A stretch of 46,892 nucleotides of DNA from a virus (IMGVR_UViG_3300023174_000262:1-46892), one strand, 5' to 3'. Positions 1-8,837 are shown, counted from the stretch's first letter. A program made the numbers and translations. The notes: generated by a model not told the origin, from the sequence alone.

Positions 1-127
1 CGCGACCGTTACGGTTCTTGGTATCCGATTCCATGAATACACCCTTAATGAAATAATTCTTCTGACCGTTCTTTTCTTCGGTCAAGACTTGAATTTCACT
101 CTGGGTTGTTTCGGTGATGAGTTTCAT
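1..127 (-). CDS. 21: Prohead core protease gp21, N-terminal fragment
   Basis: The window edge cuts this gene, leaving the first 42 codons. The N-terminus contains EKNGQKNYFIKGVFM followed by ESDTKNRNGR, the signature start of T4-type prohead protease gp21. That enzyme is a serine protease that matures the capsid by cleaving the core and major capsid proteins. The catalytic residues lie beyond the window and cannot be checked. Its ATG overlaps the stop of the preceding core-protein gene (TAATG), so translation is probably coupled. The position after gp20 and the small core protein is exactly that of T4. Identification rests on the N-terminal motif and synteny. Confidence 0.88.
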   Translation of the reverse strand, partial: MKLITETTQSEIQVLTEEKNGQKNYFIKGVFMESDTKNRNGR

Positions 128-387
128 TAGTTGCCTTCAGCCTCTTCGTACATGGACGGCTTTTCGCTCTTGGTCTTCTTCTTCTTGGTTTCTTTCTTGT
201 CTTCATCAGCGTCGTGGCTGTACATGCCCATCGCCTTGTCTTCATTAAACACGGCTTCAGCCACGGCTACACGCTGCTCGTCTAGCAGGAGGGAAGCCTT
301 GGCGTACAGGGCATTGAATACATGCTCCTTGGCATCGGCGTAGTTCTTTTCCAGTAGGGCTTTTGCAATCTTTTTGTTGTTGTCCAT
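127..387 (-). CDS. 67: Prohead core protein, gp67/gp68-like
   Basis: This 86-aa protein lies between portal gp20 and protease gp21, the place T4 uses for core proteins gp67 and gp68. The first 50 residues look helical and carry the pattern FNALYAKASLLLDEQRVAVA, which resembles core proteins of this group. The remainder is highly charged (KKETKKKKTK, then EEAEGN), also typical of these scaffold components. In T4 they help shape the prohead and are cut by gp21. Only one such gene is present where T4 has two, so assignment to gp67 rather than gp68 is uncertain. A clear GGAG ribosome site precedes the ATG, and the stop overlaps the gp21 start. Confidence 0.72.
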   Translation of the reverse strand: MDNNKKIAKALLEKNYADAKEHVFNALYAKASLLLDEQRVAVAEAVFNEDKAMGMYSHDADEDKKETKKKKTKSEKPSMYEEAEGN

Positions 388-407
388 TGGTTCTCCTTGT
401 CAGACCT

Positions 408-415
408 TATTTATT
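408..415 (-). promoter_or_regulatory. Putative late promoter before the gp67-like gene
   Basis: On the minus strand this reads AATAAATA, one base from the T4 late octamer TATAAATA, within CTAAATAAATAAGG. It sits in the 71-base gap after gp20 and ends 20 bases before the ATG at 387. No -35 element is visible, as expected of sigma-gp55-type late promoters. The call rests on sequence and position only. Confidence 0.45.
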
Positions 416-458
416 TAGTATCCGCTATATTTCTCGTAAAATAGTGGAGTTTAAAGCA

Positions 459-2153
459 TCATTCCTTGGGGTTGCCAAACTCGTCTTCTTCATCGTCTCC
501 CCCGACTATTTCACCAATTGTCACATTGGGAGCAGAGGGGGCTTGGGGTGCGTCTCCACCCATAGCAGCCTCCGGAGGTGCGCCTTCGGCTCCAGCGGGT
601 GTCATCTGCCCTTCGGGGGGTAGAATCTTGCCCTCTGCCATTTCACTCTTGATAGCGTTGTCAATCTCCTCAATGTCTTCCGCAGTCTGCTTTAAAATAT
701 GCCGACGCACAAAATCGCGGGAGTAGTACTTGCCCACAAAGTCTTCCGCATCTCGTGCGCTCTGTAGACGATCCTTGAGCACTTCGCTTTCCTTGAGTTC
801 GCTGAAGTGGGAGTCCATGTTGAACTTGAACGCAATCTTGGGTTCAATGTCTGCCCACTCGTCTTCACGAATAACTCCCTTAAGAACCAGTTGTACGCGC
901 AGCAGGTTCAGGAATACTTCAGAGAACTTCATGCGAAGTCGTTCCACAAACTTGAAGAACTTTACTTCGTCACGGCTAATTTCAGACGCACGACCAATAT
1001 TAAAGCCTGTGTTTTCCTCTAGACGAGAGGTGGGCACATTGAGTGACTGATACAGTTTCTTTTGGAAGTACTTGACATCTTCCATTTCGCCAAGATTCTG
1101 ACCGCCCTGTAGAGTGCTGACTTCTGTGCCCTTACCGCCTTCACGACGGGGCATCCAAAAGTCTTCCAGCATGGACAGGTGCTTGCGGCTGTCAGTCATT
1201 TCTCCTGTAGTGGGATCGTACATGAGTTTGCTACGATACCGCTGCATAAGTCCGCGCACATACTCTTCAGCCTTTTGCTTGGGCAGATTACCCACATCCA
1301 CATAGAAAATACGGCGTTCAGGTGCGCGAGCCAGACGATAGATTACCACTGCGTCTTCAATCATACGCAACTGGTTGAGTGACTTGATTGCCTTGTGCAG
1401 ATAACCCAGAATCTTCTTGCGGCGTGAATCAAACAAACCGCTGTGGATAAAGCAAATAGCGTCAGGATTAATCTTGAGTCCGTCCAAGGTCATGCTGGTA
1501 GAAGCCTGATCCTGTTCAGCGTAAATGTAGAACTCTTCAATTTCTGATACCAGTGAAACGCTCATGGGCACATTACCCATGTTGCTGCCGCTTGTGGTTG
1601 CGTTGAGTGGCTTCTTCTTTACTCTGCGAACCTTGCGAATTTTCACAGGATCAATAGGACGCAGTTCAAGAATACCCTTCTTGCGGTTCTTCTCGTCAAT
1701 AATAATGTGGTAATACAGGCGGCTTTCCACATACCACTTGCGGAACACTTCGTAACCACGACGAGTGAAGTCTAAAAGATTCAGCACCTCGTGGAACTCG
1801 TCCTCAATCTTGTCCTTGATGGCTTTGGACTGCTTGACCGAAGACACATCAATCTTGACTGCATCCAGTGTGTCGTTGTATACGATGCTCTCGTTGCAAA
1901 TATCTGCAATGGCACTTTCACATTCAGGGTGTAGTGCCATCTCGCGGTACTTGTAGATGAGTTCAATGTCTGACTTTACTGAACCGTCAAAGTCAACATA
2001 CGCTCCGAAATATCCACCCACTTCAACAGGGGTTGCACCGTCATCGTAATCAGGAGGGACAAAAGAAACCGGCTTCTTGAGGAGTTCCTCAGCAGAAGCC
2101 GGTTCTTTACCGTCCTTTTTTCCGATACTAAAACCGAACAGGTTGATTGCCAT
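459..2153 (-). CDS. 20: Portal vertex protein gp20
   Basis: At 564 aa (T4 gp20 is 524) this is the dodecameric portal through which DNA is packaged and to which the neck attaches. Close matches to T4 gp20 run through the protein: the early stretch LIYKYREMALHPECESAI, then REMALH-type helices, DAVVIYRLARAPERRIFYVD, GEMEDVKYFQKKLYQSLNVP and SRDEVKFFKFVERLRMKF. The C-terminus adds about 60 residues rich in Pro, Ala and Glu, ending in an acidic tail (GGDDEEDEFGNPKE), longer than in T4. The start is ATG at 2153 with AAAAAGG upstream. It is followed by the core-protein and protease genes, the T4 order. The identification is secure. Confidence 0.97.
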   Translation of the reverse strand: MAINLFGFSIGKKDGKEPASAEELLKKPVSFVPPDYDDGATPVEVGGYFGAYVDFDGSVKSDIELIYKYREMALHPECESAIADICNESIVYNDTLDAVKIDVSSVKQSKAIKDKIEDEFHEVLNLLDFTRRGYEVFRKWYVESRLYYHIIIDEKNRKKGILELRPIDPVKIRKVRRVKKKPLNATTSGSNMGNVPMSVSLVSEIEEFYIYAEQDQASTSMTLDGLKINPDAICFIHSGLFDSRRKKILGYLHKAIKSLNQLRMIEDAVVIYRLARAPERRIFYVDVGNLPKQKAEEYVRGLMQRYRSKLMYDPTTGEMTDSRKHLSMLEDFWMPRREGGKGTEVSTLQGGQNLGEMEDVKYFQKKLYQSLNVPTSRLEENTGFNIGRASEISRDEVKFFKFVERLRMKFSEVFLNLLRVQLVLKGVIREDEWADIEPKIAFKFNMDSHFSELKESEVLKDRLQSARDAEDFVGKYYSRDFVRRHILKQTAEDIEEIDNAIKSEMAEGKILPPEGQMTPAGAEGAPPEAAMGGDAPQAPSAPNVTIGEIVGGDDEEDEFGNPKE

Positions 2154-2178
2154 AATGTAAGTACCTTTTTAGAAAGGA

Positions 2179-2793
2179 TTAGAAGCCAATACCGATGTTG
2201 ATGCCCAAGTTCTGTAGTAGCCCGTTCAGGTTGATACCTGTACCGCTGCCAACCGCAGGAACCGCAGCACCCGGAGCAGCCTCCCACCACGAGTAGTTCA
2301 GAGTCACAGGGAATTCAGCAATCTGATCGTTGTTTTCATACGACAGATCAATGGTTCCTACTTCCGAGGGGAAGCAGCCAACGAAACTGTAACTACGCAG
2401 CGGCTCACCGTCACGATGGAGTTGAGTCACCGACCAAGTAGGCATGAACTCCATGAAGTTGCGGGGAGCAACATTGGAGGTGTGTGAGTTGAAGATTGCA
2501 CTCCAGTTCTCAAATGCCGAGCGTAGCGCAAGGTTGGCATCAGAGATAATGGTGAGCGACCAGTCTTGGAAGGTACGGTCGCCGGGTAGTTTGATTCGGC
2601 GACCACGGTACGGAACCTCAATGGTTCCTAGTGACGAAGCAGGAATCTGAGCAGCCTTGCACAAAAACGAGATGGCTCGGTTATTTGAGTATCCCGGAAT
2701 TGTGCCGTTGACCACGAACAGGTTTGTGCGTACACCACCACCTGCAAAGGCGTTCACAAATCCTGAAATGTTATTGCTTGGATCTACTGGCAT
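2179..2793 (-). CDS. 19: Tail tube protein gp19
   Basis: This 204-aa protein (T4 gp19 is 163) has the two-sheet tail-tube architecture. Recognisable features are the RTNLFVVNGTIPGY start, AAQIPASSLGTIEVPYRGR, the FQDWSLTIISDANLALRSAF helix region and the closing beta strands ending in FPVTLNYSWWE. About 35 residues after that tryptophan pair are Gly, Ala and Val-rich and extend beyond the T4 protein. It polymerises as hexameric rings inside the gp18 sheath. The gene lies between sheath and portal as in T4, with AAAGGAG upstream and a putative late promoter at 2820. A second protein with a related pattern is encoded at 42817. Confidence 0.95.
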   Translation of the reverse strand: MPVDPSNNISGFVNAFAGGGVRTNLFVVNGTIPGYSNNRAISFLCKAAQIPASSLGTIEVPYRGRRIKLPGDRTFQDWSLTIISDANLALRSAFENWSAIFNSHTSNVAPRNFMEFMPTWSVTQLHRDGEPLRSYSFVGCFPSEVGTIDLSYENNDQIAEFPVTLNYSWWEAAPGAAVPAVGSGTGINLNGLLQNLGINIGIGF

Positions 2794-2819
2794 TTATTTG
2801 CTCCTTTTGTTGTCCGTAG

Positions 2820-2827
2820 TATCTATA
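2820..2827 (-). promoter_or_regulatory. Putative late promoter before gp19
   Basis: The minus strand reads TATAGATA, one mismatch from the T4 late octamer TATAAATA, in the 37-base gap between gp18 and gp19, ending 26 bases before the gp19 ATG. The identical octamer occurs 28 bases before gp48. A separate promoter here would boost tube protein above read-through from gp18. Confidence 0.5.
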
Positions 2828-2830
2828 CGA

Positions 2831-4849
2831 TCAGCCGCCAACTTCTGTGAAGTTTACGCCAGTCTTGGTGGCGATAAAGTTCAACTGGATGAAGTTGATG
2901 CTGCGGGTTGGCTTCACGAAGATATCGGCTACAAACTCGTTGCGGTCGATTACTTCGCCTGTGTTGTTGGTGTCATCGCACACCACCTTGAAGTCGGTGA
3001 TGCCACGACGCTGTTGCACGGTCTTGAGGAACGGAACCACCAAGTTCTTGAACTGCGCTCGGGTGAACGCATCGTTCTGTTCAAACAGGAAGAACTTGCT
3101 TGCGGTGGCGATTGCCTTCTCAAGAATGATGAACAGGCGACGCACATTGATACGGTCAAATGCGCTTGGGCGGGTCTGTGCGGTCTTGTCACCGTACAGG
3201 ATTACGCCTTCGCCGGGGAACGACACCACAGGATTGATCTGACGGGTGTACAGTTCGTCGCGGTGTGCTTCGGTTGACGGGTTGTACGCCAACTTGACCA
3301 CATTCTTGACCTGTCCACGGTTGAATCCTGCGGGCGAGAACCACGCTTCGTTAGTGAACTCGGTGCGAGCCACTAGACCTGCAATATCTGCGTTTAGTGG
3401 CACGGTGCGAATCACATTGTTGTAGGTGTCTAGTTGGTACTTCCAACCGCTGTCTAGAACTGCGTAAGACGAGTTGATGTTGAAAGTGCTGTCGCGGAAA
3501 GTCTTGAGTGAGTTCAAGGCTTCGTATGGCAGTTTGCTGACCACATCGGTGGATGCGGGAGACGCAAATGCCATGCAGTCTAGACGCTTTTCGCAAATGT
3601 TGTTTACGACCAGTTTGGCTAGAGTGGCAGAAGCGTTGCCTAGCGGCAGCAGAGACACATCCACGGTTTCTGCGTCAGCAAAGTAACTCCAACCGTCGTT
3701 CCAACGCTCTCCGTCTGATGGTGTGCCGTCTGCACCCTGAGTAAGACCTAAAGAGATTACATTGTGACCCACAAGACGAGCACCAGCGATTCCGTTTAGA
3801 GTAGTCCAATTGGTCTTGGTGGAAACTCCACCAGTGTTATCTGCCAAATCTGCCTGAATAGCGTAGATGTAGTCGGACTGATCTCGGATCACATTCTTGT
3901 AGTAGTTGCTTGATCCGTCTGTGTTTCGTGCATCGCTTGCACGAGACACGGCTTCGTATTTCTCCAGTAGTGTTCCGGGAGTTCCTGTCCACTTGCCGTC
4001 GTTGTCAATCACCAACACGCTAATCATGTCACCGGAACCGCCTTGAGCCGCTGCGTAGTTTGTAGTGGTTGCAACAGTATTTACATAGTTGCTGTACACA
4101 CTCTTTACTTGGAAAGTCATACCAGAAGCCTGTGCCTTTGGCAATCCGTTTTGGAAAGACAGTTTAATATTGCCAGAAGAAGTTAGTCCACTAAATTCGT
4201 TGTTTACTCCTGTTACTCCTACTACACTATCAAGCAATACTGTGGTTCCATCGTTGAATATAATGGAATCGCCTTTGGTGAAATGGTATTTATAAGTGCT
4301 ATTCACAGCAGCAAATGTCAATCCAGTTGCACCAAAATCCAAAGCAGCACTGATTGTCATTCCGGTGCTCACTCCAGCATTGGCGTATCCTGTGAGTCCG
4401 TTACCAGCAACAACAACCACCTTGAGGCTGTTACCAAGCGCACCGGGATATTTGGCTGCAAATACTAGACCATTAGCCGCAGCAGTAGTTACAGCGGCAA
4501 TAGGAGCATCGTATTCGCTTTCGTTGTTGATATCAAAAGTACCACCACTAAATCCACCGGTGATTCCAACAGCAGCATTGGAGGCACTAGCACCAACCAC
4601 ACGCACAACCTGAATGTTGTTGCCGTACTGTAGGAAGTTGGCAGGGGTAAAGAAATCCACAAAGTTGGTGCTGTCTGGCTTTCCGAAGATGTCAGCCAGT
4701 TCGCGTTCAGATGTAACTGTCACGATTTCTTTGCATGGTCCCCAGTAGAAGTACCCAGCGTAACCGCCGGGAGTGGTTGCTACTGCGGGTACAACTGTGG
4801 TCAGGTCAATTTCTTTGATGCTTACGCCGGGGCTTACTCTAAATGCCAT
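2831..4849 (-). CDS. 18: Contractile tail sheath protein gp18
   Basis: At 672 aa (T4 gp18 is 659) this is the contractile sheath subunit. The N-terminus MAFRVSPGVSIKEIDLT with VPAVATTPGGYAGYFYWGP is the sheath family start. The conserved C-terminal domain carries NPVVSFPGEGVILYGDKT, FDRINVRRLFIILEKAI and the closing strands FVKPTRSINFIQLNFIATKT. The middle (about residues 110-300) is Gly, Ser and Thr-rich and variable, matching the surface-exposed domains of the family. GGAG precedes the ATG and a putative late promoter lies upstream. Base composition is richer in G+C than the fibre genes (31 of 60 in the line at 3061). The identification is secure. Confidence 0.97.
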   Translation of the reverse strand: MAFRVSPGVSIKEIDLTTVVPAVATTPGGYAGYFYWGPCKEIVTVTSERELADIFGKPDSTNFVDFFTPANFLQYGNNIQVVRVVGASASNAAVGITGGFSGGTFDINNESEYDAPIAAVTTAAANGLVFAAKYPGALGNSLKVVVVAGNGLTGYANAGVSTGMTISAALDFGATGLTFAAVNSTYKYHFTKGDSIIFNDGTTVLLDSVVGVTGVNNEFSGLTSSGNIKLSFQNGLPKAQASGMTFQVKSVYSNYVNTVATTTNYAAAQGGSGDMISVLVIDNDGKWTGTPGTLLEKYEAVSRASDARNTDGSSNYYKNVIRDQSDYIYAIQADLADNTGGVSTKTNWTTLNGIAGARLVGHNVISLGLTQGADGTPSDGERWNDGWSYFADAETVDVSLLPLGNASATLAKLVVNNICEKRLDCMAFASPASTDVVSKLPYEALNSLKTFRDSTFNINSSYAVLDSGWKYQLDTYNNVIRTVPLNADIAGLVARTEFTNEAWFSPAGFNRGQVKNVVKLAYNPSTEAHRDELYTRQINPVVSFPGEGVILYGDKTAQTRPSAFDRINVRRLFIILEKAIATASKFFLFEQNDAFTRAQFKNLVVPFLKTVQQRRGITDFKVVCDDTNNTGEVIDRNEFVADIFVKPTRSINFIQLNFIATKTGVNFTEVGG

Positions 4850-4887
4850 TGTGGAATCTCCTTAGTCTGTGAAGCACGGGGTGTGTG

Positions 4888-4895
4888 TATCGATA
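4888..4895 (-). promoter_or_regulatory. Putative late promoter before gp18
   Basis: TATCGATA lies inside a 10-base palindrome (GTATCGATAC, 4887-4896) in the 91-base gap between gp17 and gp18, the largest gap on the left arm. It is two mismatches from the T4 octamer and one from the TATAGATA copies, and ends 38 bases before the gp18 ATG. Because it is palindromic it could instead be a protein-binding site. The rest of the gap holds only a weak inverted repeat over the gp17 stop. Confidence 0.35.
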
Positions 4896-4940
4896 CTTCT
4901 ACCTGTATGTATTATTTGGTGTTTTCCTGTAAACTGCGGT

Positions 4941-6587
4941 TTAACCCCGCTCGTCGCCCCAATTCCATGCTGTTCCGCTGTCGTCTACGGCGGTTGTTGA
5001 GTCAGAACCGTCGTCCACGAACCCAAAAGGGGTCATTTCTTCTTCCAAATTTTTCATTTGGTCTTCGTACAGGTCTTTACGAATATCACTGCCTGTAATG
5101 TCCTTGAAATACGCTTGGGTAGTTAGCCACGAAAACAGCACCAGCGTCATGGCTAAATCGTCGTGGTGGTTGTCTTCGGCTTCAAACGAGTCGCCTTTAG
5201 CCACAAAAGTACATAACTCGTCCACCACACCAAAATCTTCAACTATGAGTTTGGTGTCCTCAATTAAATTTTTGAGAATGGAGCACCCAATACGCTTCAC
5301 GGCTGTGGAGGTTTTTACCCCCTTCATAGCCGAGCCGCCCTTGCCGAAACCACCGTTCACTATCTGTCCCTTGCGCCCCTGCATCTGCACATAGATCAGA
5401 TTGTCGTACTCTAAATCGTCGTGCAGAATGTCGGCTACCTGTTGACCAATATCGTTGATTTCCACCAGCACATACGCATTGTTGTACTGCCGTGCCACAG
5501 GATAGATGGCATTAGGGTACAACATGGGAGCCAACTGGTTGTTTCGGAATGTGGCAACCACTCGGTACGGGATTTGGGACACATCCACAACGCTGAAAGC
5601 GTGGTAGTCTTGCCCCTGACCACGAGAAGTGTCCACCACAAGCACATACTTGTGATTGGGCTGTGGTCGGGCGTACACACGCAACCCCTCATTATTGAAA
5701 TATTCGGGAGTGCGGTACACCATGCACTTGAGTTTTTCAGGATGTATAAGTGTGTGAACCGAACCCAAGAATTCGGTTTCAAACTCCGTGCGGAACTGCT
5801 CAAGACTAGTATTAGAAATGGTTTGCTTTTTCCACTCGTCGTCACGACCGGGTACATCGCTCCAGTGCACCTCAATAGGGTAGTACTCGTTCTTGCCTTC
5901 TTCGCCCGTTCGCTTGTTGGCGTTTACCCATATGCGGTAGAACATGTTCAAGCCTTTGGGCGTTGACACAATAATCACTTTGGTTTCTTTGCCGCTAGTA
6001 ATCGTGGGATACACGGACGAGAAAAACTCTTCGGCTACATTCTGCGGCACATACGCAAACTCGTCCAACATGATGCAGTTGAATGATCCACCGCGAACAG
6101 CCGAAGACGAAGTGGCTGCTGCCAGCACTTTTGAGCCGTTTTCAAGCACAATAGAGCCTTTGTTCCACTCCACTACACCCTGCTGCAACCATATGGGCAG
6201 GTACTCGTAGGCTAGTTTCAAGCGTCCCAGCAGTTCACGCGCTGTGGCTAGTTTGTTGGCTAGGATAGCCACGCTCATGTTCTGATTGAACAGGATATAG
6301 TGCAGAAGAAACGACACCATTGTGGTGGACTTACCGCTTTGTCGAGGCATCTTACAGATCACGAAACGGTTGGTGTGTACTGCTTCGATCATTTCTTCCT
6401 GAAACTCATACGGATCAAAAGGAACCAATCCCTTGTCAAGCGATACAATTTTCACATAATGCTTGATGAAATACAGGGGGTCTTGAGAGCATTTCACATA
6501 CTCTTCAATCTGCTTTTCAGAAAAGTTTATATTTACTCCAGCCGCCTTCAGGTTGGAGTTACCCAAATACTTTTGACTCTTATTCAC
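4941..6587 (-). CDS. 17: Terminase large subunit gp17 (packaging ATPase-nuclease)
   Basis: This 548-aa protein (T4 gp17 is 610) pumps DNA into the prohead through the portal and cuts it. The ATPase has Walker A PRQSGKST (81-88), Walker B CIMLDE (171-176) and coupling motif STP (208-210). The RNase H-like nuclease shows acidic residues matching the T4 triad: D319 in VLVVDTSRG, E376 in LVEINDIGQQ and D476/D477 in NHHDDLAMT. The start is GTG at 6587, overlapping the gp16 stop (GTGA) with AGAGGAA upstream, so the two subunits are coupled. The first residues resemble the gp17 N-terminus. The function is secure. Confidence 0.97.
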   Translation of the reverse strand: MNKSQKYLGNSNLKAAGVNINFSEKQIEEYVKCSQDPLYFIKHYVKIVSLDKGLVPFDPYEFQEEMIEAVHTNRFVICKMPRQSGKSTTMVSFLLHYILFNQNMSVAILANKLATARELLGRLKLAYEYLPIWLQQGVVEWNKGSIVLENGSKVLAAATSSSAVRGGSFNCIMLDEFAYVPQNVAEEFFSSVYPTITSGKETKVIIVSTPKGLNMFYRIWVNANKRTGEEGKNEYYPIEVHWSDVPGRDDEWKKQTISNTSLEQFRTEFETEFLGSVHTLIHPEKLKCMVYRTPEYFNNEGLRVYARPQPNHKYVLVVDTSRGQGQDYHAFSVVDVSQIPYRVVATFRNNQLAPMLYPNAIYPVARQYNNAYVLVEINDIGQQVADILHDDLEYDNLIYVQMQGRKGQIVNGGFGKGGSAMKGVKTSTAVKRIGCSILKNLIEDTKLIVEDFGVVDELCTFVAKGDSFEAEDNHHDDLAMTLVLFSWLTTQAYFKDITGSDIRKDLYEDQMKNLEEEMTPFGFVDDGSDSTTAVDDSGTAWNWGDERG

Positions 6588-7075
6588 TTGTTTTCCTCTG
6601 GCTGTACATCAATAAACGCTTTGGTACTTGATCGTGCACTATTAATAATATCTTGTAGTTCACGGGTAGATCCCACATAGATGGAATTTGTTGTGGTATT
6701 ATTGGTTGTGGTCTTGTTCTCTGTTTTTCGTATTCCCTTGATCTTGTCGTGAATATCCAACAGATCGCGGTTCGTTTCTGAAAGAGTCTTTATCATTTGG
6801 GCTACCACTTCATATGCACGAGGTGAGTCGCCTTCTTGAGCAACTGCAATAACCCCATCTAAAGCATTCTTGCCTGCATCCACAAGTTCACGAAGATTTC
6901 TACGAGCAGTTTCGTAATCGTGCTTTAAGTCTTTTTCAAGATATTCGTCAGTAAGGGGAGGAGTTTCAATCTTGACCATAGGCATAGGAGCAGACTTTAC
7001 TACTGCCTGTGGTTCGCTGTCTCCTGTATTTCCAATTCCTAGAACACTTTCAATATGTGAAAACCCATCACCCAT
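6584..7075 (-). CDS. 16: Terminase small subunit gp16
   Basis: This is the DNA-recognition and regulatory partner of gp17. From the ATG at 7075 the product is 163 aa, nearly identical in length to T4 gp16 (164). That start has AAAGGA eight bases upstream. A longer frame back to TTG at 7126 would overlap gp15 by 40 bases and is rejected. The central coiled coil matches the family: DYETARRNLRELVDAGKNAL, then SPRAYEVVAQMIKTLSETNR and LLDIHDKIK. The C-terminus has IYVGSTRELQDIIN, equivalent to the VFMGSPTEL region of T4 gp16. An NKTTTNNTTTN linker separates the two. The gp17 GTG overlaps its stop. Confidence 0.93.
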   Translation of the reverse strand: MGDGFSHIESVLGIGNTGDSEPQAVVKSAPMPMVKIETPPLTDEYLEKDLKHDYETARRNLRELVDAGKNALDGVIAVAQEGDSPRAYEVVAQMIKTLSETNRDLLDIHDKIKGIRKTENKTTTNNTTTNSIYVGSTRELQDIINSARSSTKAFIDVQPEENK

Positions 7076-7086
7076 ATGTTTTTCCT

Positions 7087-7941
7087 TTATCCTGTAGTGC
7101 CTGTGACTCCTGTTGTGCCTAACCAACCAACTGTTACACCTGCTGCAAGAGTAGATCCAGTTTGATACTCATAAATCTTAGCATATGGGGTGTAGTTATA
7201 CTTCGCAGAACTTGCCCCGCTTGGGCCAGTAATTCCAACAAACACCTTTGAATCTGTTCCTGTCACCCCACCAAGTGTGTTTCCTGCGGTGAAACTTGGA
7301 AAGTAGTTGAAATCATAAATCTTCGCATTCACTTTGCGAATCTCGTTGTAACTACGAACATTACCAAAGATATAAGACTTCATTGTAAAGTTCAGAGTAA
7401 AAATAATACTACGGCGGTTTTGAAAATCACCTTCGTAATCTTCTTCTGATGACACAGAGTTGAGATAGATAGGCACATCCACTTTAGTGTTCACGGCATC
7501 AAAATTTATAGTGGCTACAAATTCAGGAGCAAAATACGGAAGAATCTGCTCAATGATCTGCAAGCCGTCGTCCATGTTTCGCGTATACACATACAACCCA
7601 AAGTCAATATTGTAAGGAACTTCAGAAAAGGTATACTTTACACCAGACGAAGTGCTGTCTCGCACAATGTTTCGCTGGCTACTGTTTCGTTTTCGTGATG
7701 GATCGTATGCAAATCCCGTGATTTCAAATGCCATGCGCGGCAGGGTGATCTGCATGGGATTCTGTAGATACGGATCGCCTGCAAGACGAACCTTATATTT
7801 TTCTTTGGGTGCATATGCCAGAGGAACCTCAATATATTTGGTTCCGCTACTTTCAGTTCGTGATATCTTGATTTGGTTGAATATTCCACCAAATGCAACC
7901 ACCATTCGCCTGATGGACTGATTGTAGAACTGTGTAAACAT
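7087..7941 (-). CDS. 15: Tail terminator / sheath-completion protein gp15
   Basis: This 284-aa protein (T4 gp15 is 272) caps the finished tail and joins it to the neck. The N-terminus MFTQFYNQSIRRMVVAFGGI matches MF.YFYN.S.RR of T4 gp15. Further hallmarks are SSGTKYIEVPLAYAPKEKY, PRMAFEITGFAYDPSRK, IDFGLYVYTRNMDDGLQIIE and EQILPYFAPEF. The last 60 residues are unlike T4. They are rich in Gly, Thr and Val and end in GTTGVTGTTG. The ATG overlaps the gp14 stop by one base (TGATG). The gene sits between gp14 and gp16 as in T4. Confidence 0.95.
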   Translation of the reverse strand: MFTQFYNQSIRRMVVAFGGIFNQIKISRTESSGTKYIEVPLAYAPKEKYKVRLAGDPYLQNPMQITLPRMAFEITGFAYDPSRKRNSSQRNIVRDSTSSGVKYTFSEVPYNIDFGLYVYTRNMDDGLQIIEQILPYFAPEFVATINFDAVNTKVDVPIYLNSVSSEEDYEGDFQNRRSIIFTLNFTMKSYIFGNVRSYNEIRKVNAKIYDFNYFPSFTAGNTLGGVTGTDSKVFVGITGPSGASSAKYNYTPYAKIYEYQTGSTLAAGVTVGWLGTTGVTGTTG

Positions 7942-8834
7942 CAGTACTGCCCTTCAGAGAACGGATCTCGTTCGGTAAAATCAAAGATATTGTCGCGGTT
8001 GGCTTCAAGATCAATGGCTTCGTTGTCCTGAATATTGGAGTTGGTTGTGCGGGTATCGGTATCACTAATAGCAGTTATGGTGTATGCAACAGTACTAGTA
8101 ACACCACGAACCACATCTCCTATTTCAAAGTTGCCCTTGTTTACATTAACCACCAAATAATACGGAGCATTTCCAGTTGGATCAAACTTGGCATCCACTC
8201 TACCAATAGCGTGCTTGTTGTCGCTTGTTCCTGCGTACACTTCTTCACCGACCACATAACTTCCACTACCACTACTAATGTTAATAGTGAATTGTTTTTT
8301 ATAAGTGGCAACAGCCTGAACCGCCGAATCCATATCGCTTTCGCCTGTGTCGATTTCTTCTTGAGTATATTTGAAGGCTTCGCAATACAGTTTGAAAGAG
8401 TAACGCTGACCCAACGGATAGAATGGATTGTCGTGTTCCACAAATTTAATTTCAAACAAATTATATGGATAGTCAAAGTAAACCAAATCACCTTCACGGG
8501 GGCGACCAAGATCACGAATGGTTGGATTGTGCGACATAACTTCTATGAATCGTCGTTTTGACACAATGAAAGTGCAGTTTTCTCGGATATCCAAACCAAA
8601 CCGAGTCATGTCACTTTCTCCATCAAATCCCTCTGCATTCTCCATGTACATCTCAATACGATTAGCGTCTTTAAACTTGGAAATCTCTTCTCCAAGAATC
8701 TTGTCTTCTGTGACTGTTTCTCGTGGAATGTATATCATCTCGTGACCGTGAATCTTGATGGCTTCGGTCGTGAGTGATTCAAGTAGGTTCTGCTCGCCTA
8801 CATTATTCCTACGAAAATACGGGTTTACTGCCAT
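7941..8834 (-). CDS. 14: Neck protein gp14
   Basis: This 297-aa protein (T4 gp14 is 256) forms the head-tail connector with gp13. The N-terminus MAVNPYFRRNNVGEQNLLES followed by EAIKIHGHEMIYIPRE is characteristic of gp14. REGDLVYFDYPYNLFEIKFV and YPLGQRYSFKLYCEAFKYT are also typical. Relative to T4 there is an extra beta-rich segment (about residues 180-265, GSGSYVVGEEVYAGTSDNKH and following), resembling small carbohydrate- or capsid-surface modules. Its function there is not known. The C-terminus DNIFDFTERDPFSEGQY is conserved in the family. It is coupled to gp15 and lies 3 bases from gp13. Confidence 0.93.
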   Translation of the reverse strand: MAVNPYFRRNNVGEQNLLESLTTEAIKIHGHEMIYIPRETVTEDKILGEEISKFKDANRIEMYMENAEGFDGESDMTRFGLDIRENCTFIVSKRRFIEVMSHNPTIRDLGRPREGDLVYFDYPYNLFEIKFVEHDNPFYPLGQRYSFKLYCEAFKYTQEEIDTGESDMDSAVQAVATYKKQFTINISSGSGSYVVGEEVYAGTSDNKHAIGRVDAKFDPTGNAPYYLVVNVNKGNFEIGDVVRGVTSTVAYTITAISDTDTRTTNSNIQDNEAIDLEANRDNIFDFTERDPFSEGQY

Positions 8835-8837
8835 GTT

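Noticed and set aside
2657-3277. 206-codon plus-strand frame antisense to gp18
   Set aside because: It lies wholly within the secure sheath gene, has no ribosome site or family motif, and reflects the codon bias of the real strand.
4288-4295. Minus-strand TATAAATA inside gp18
   Set aside because: It is in the middle of the sheath gene, far from any start on that strand, so it is taken as a chance occurrence.
4930-4943. TAAAC-TGCG-GTTTA inverted repeat at the gp17 stop as a terminator
   Set aside because: The stem is only 5 bp, mostly A/T, with no T-run after it.
5421-5966. 181-codon plus-strand frame antisense to gp17
   Set aside because: It overlaps the terminase nuclease domain, the sequence shows no domain pattern, and antisense frames of this length recur throughout G+C-richer genes here.
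7076-7126. Longer gp16 start at TTG 7126
   Set aside because: It would overlap gp15 by 40 bases and add 17 basic residues not seen in gp16; ATG 7075 has a good ribosome site and gives the T4 length.
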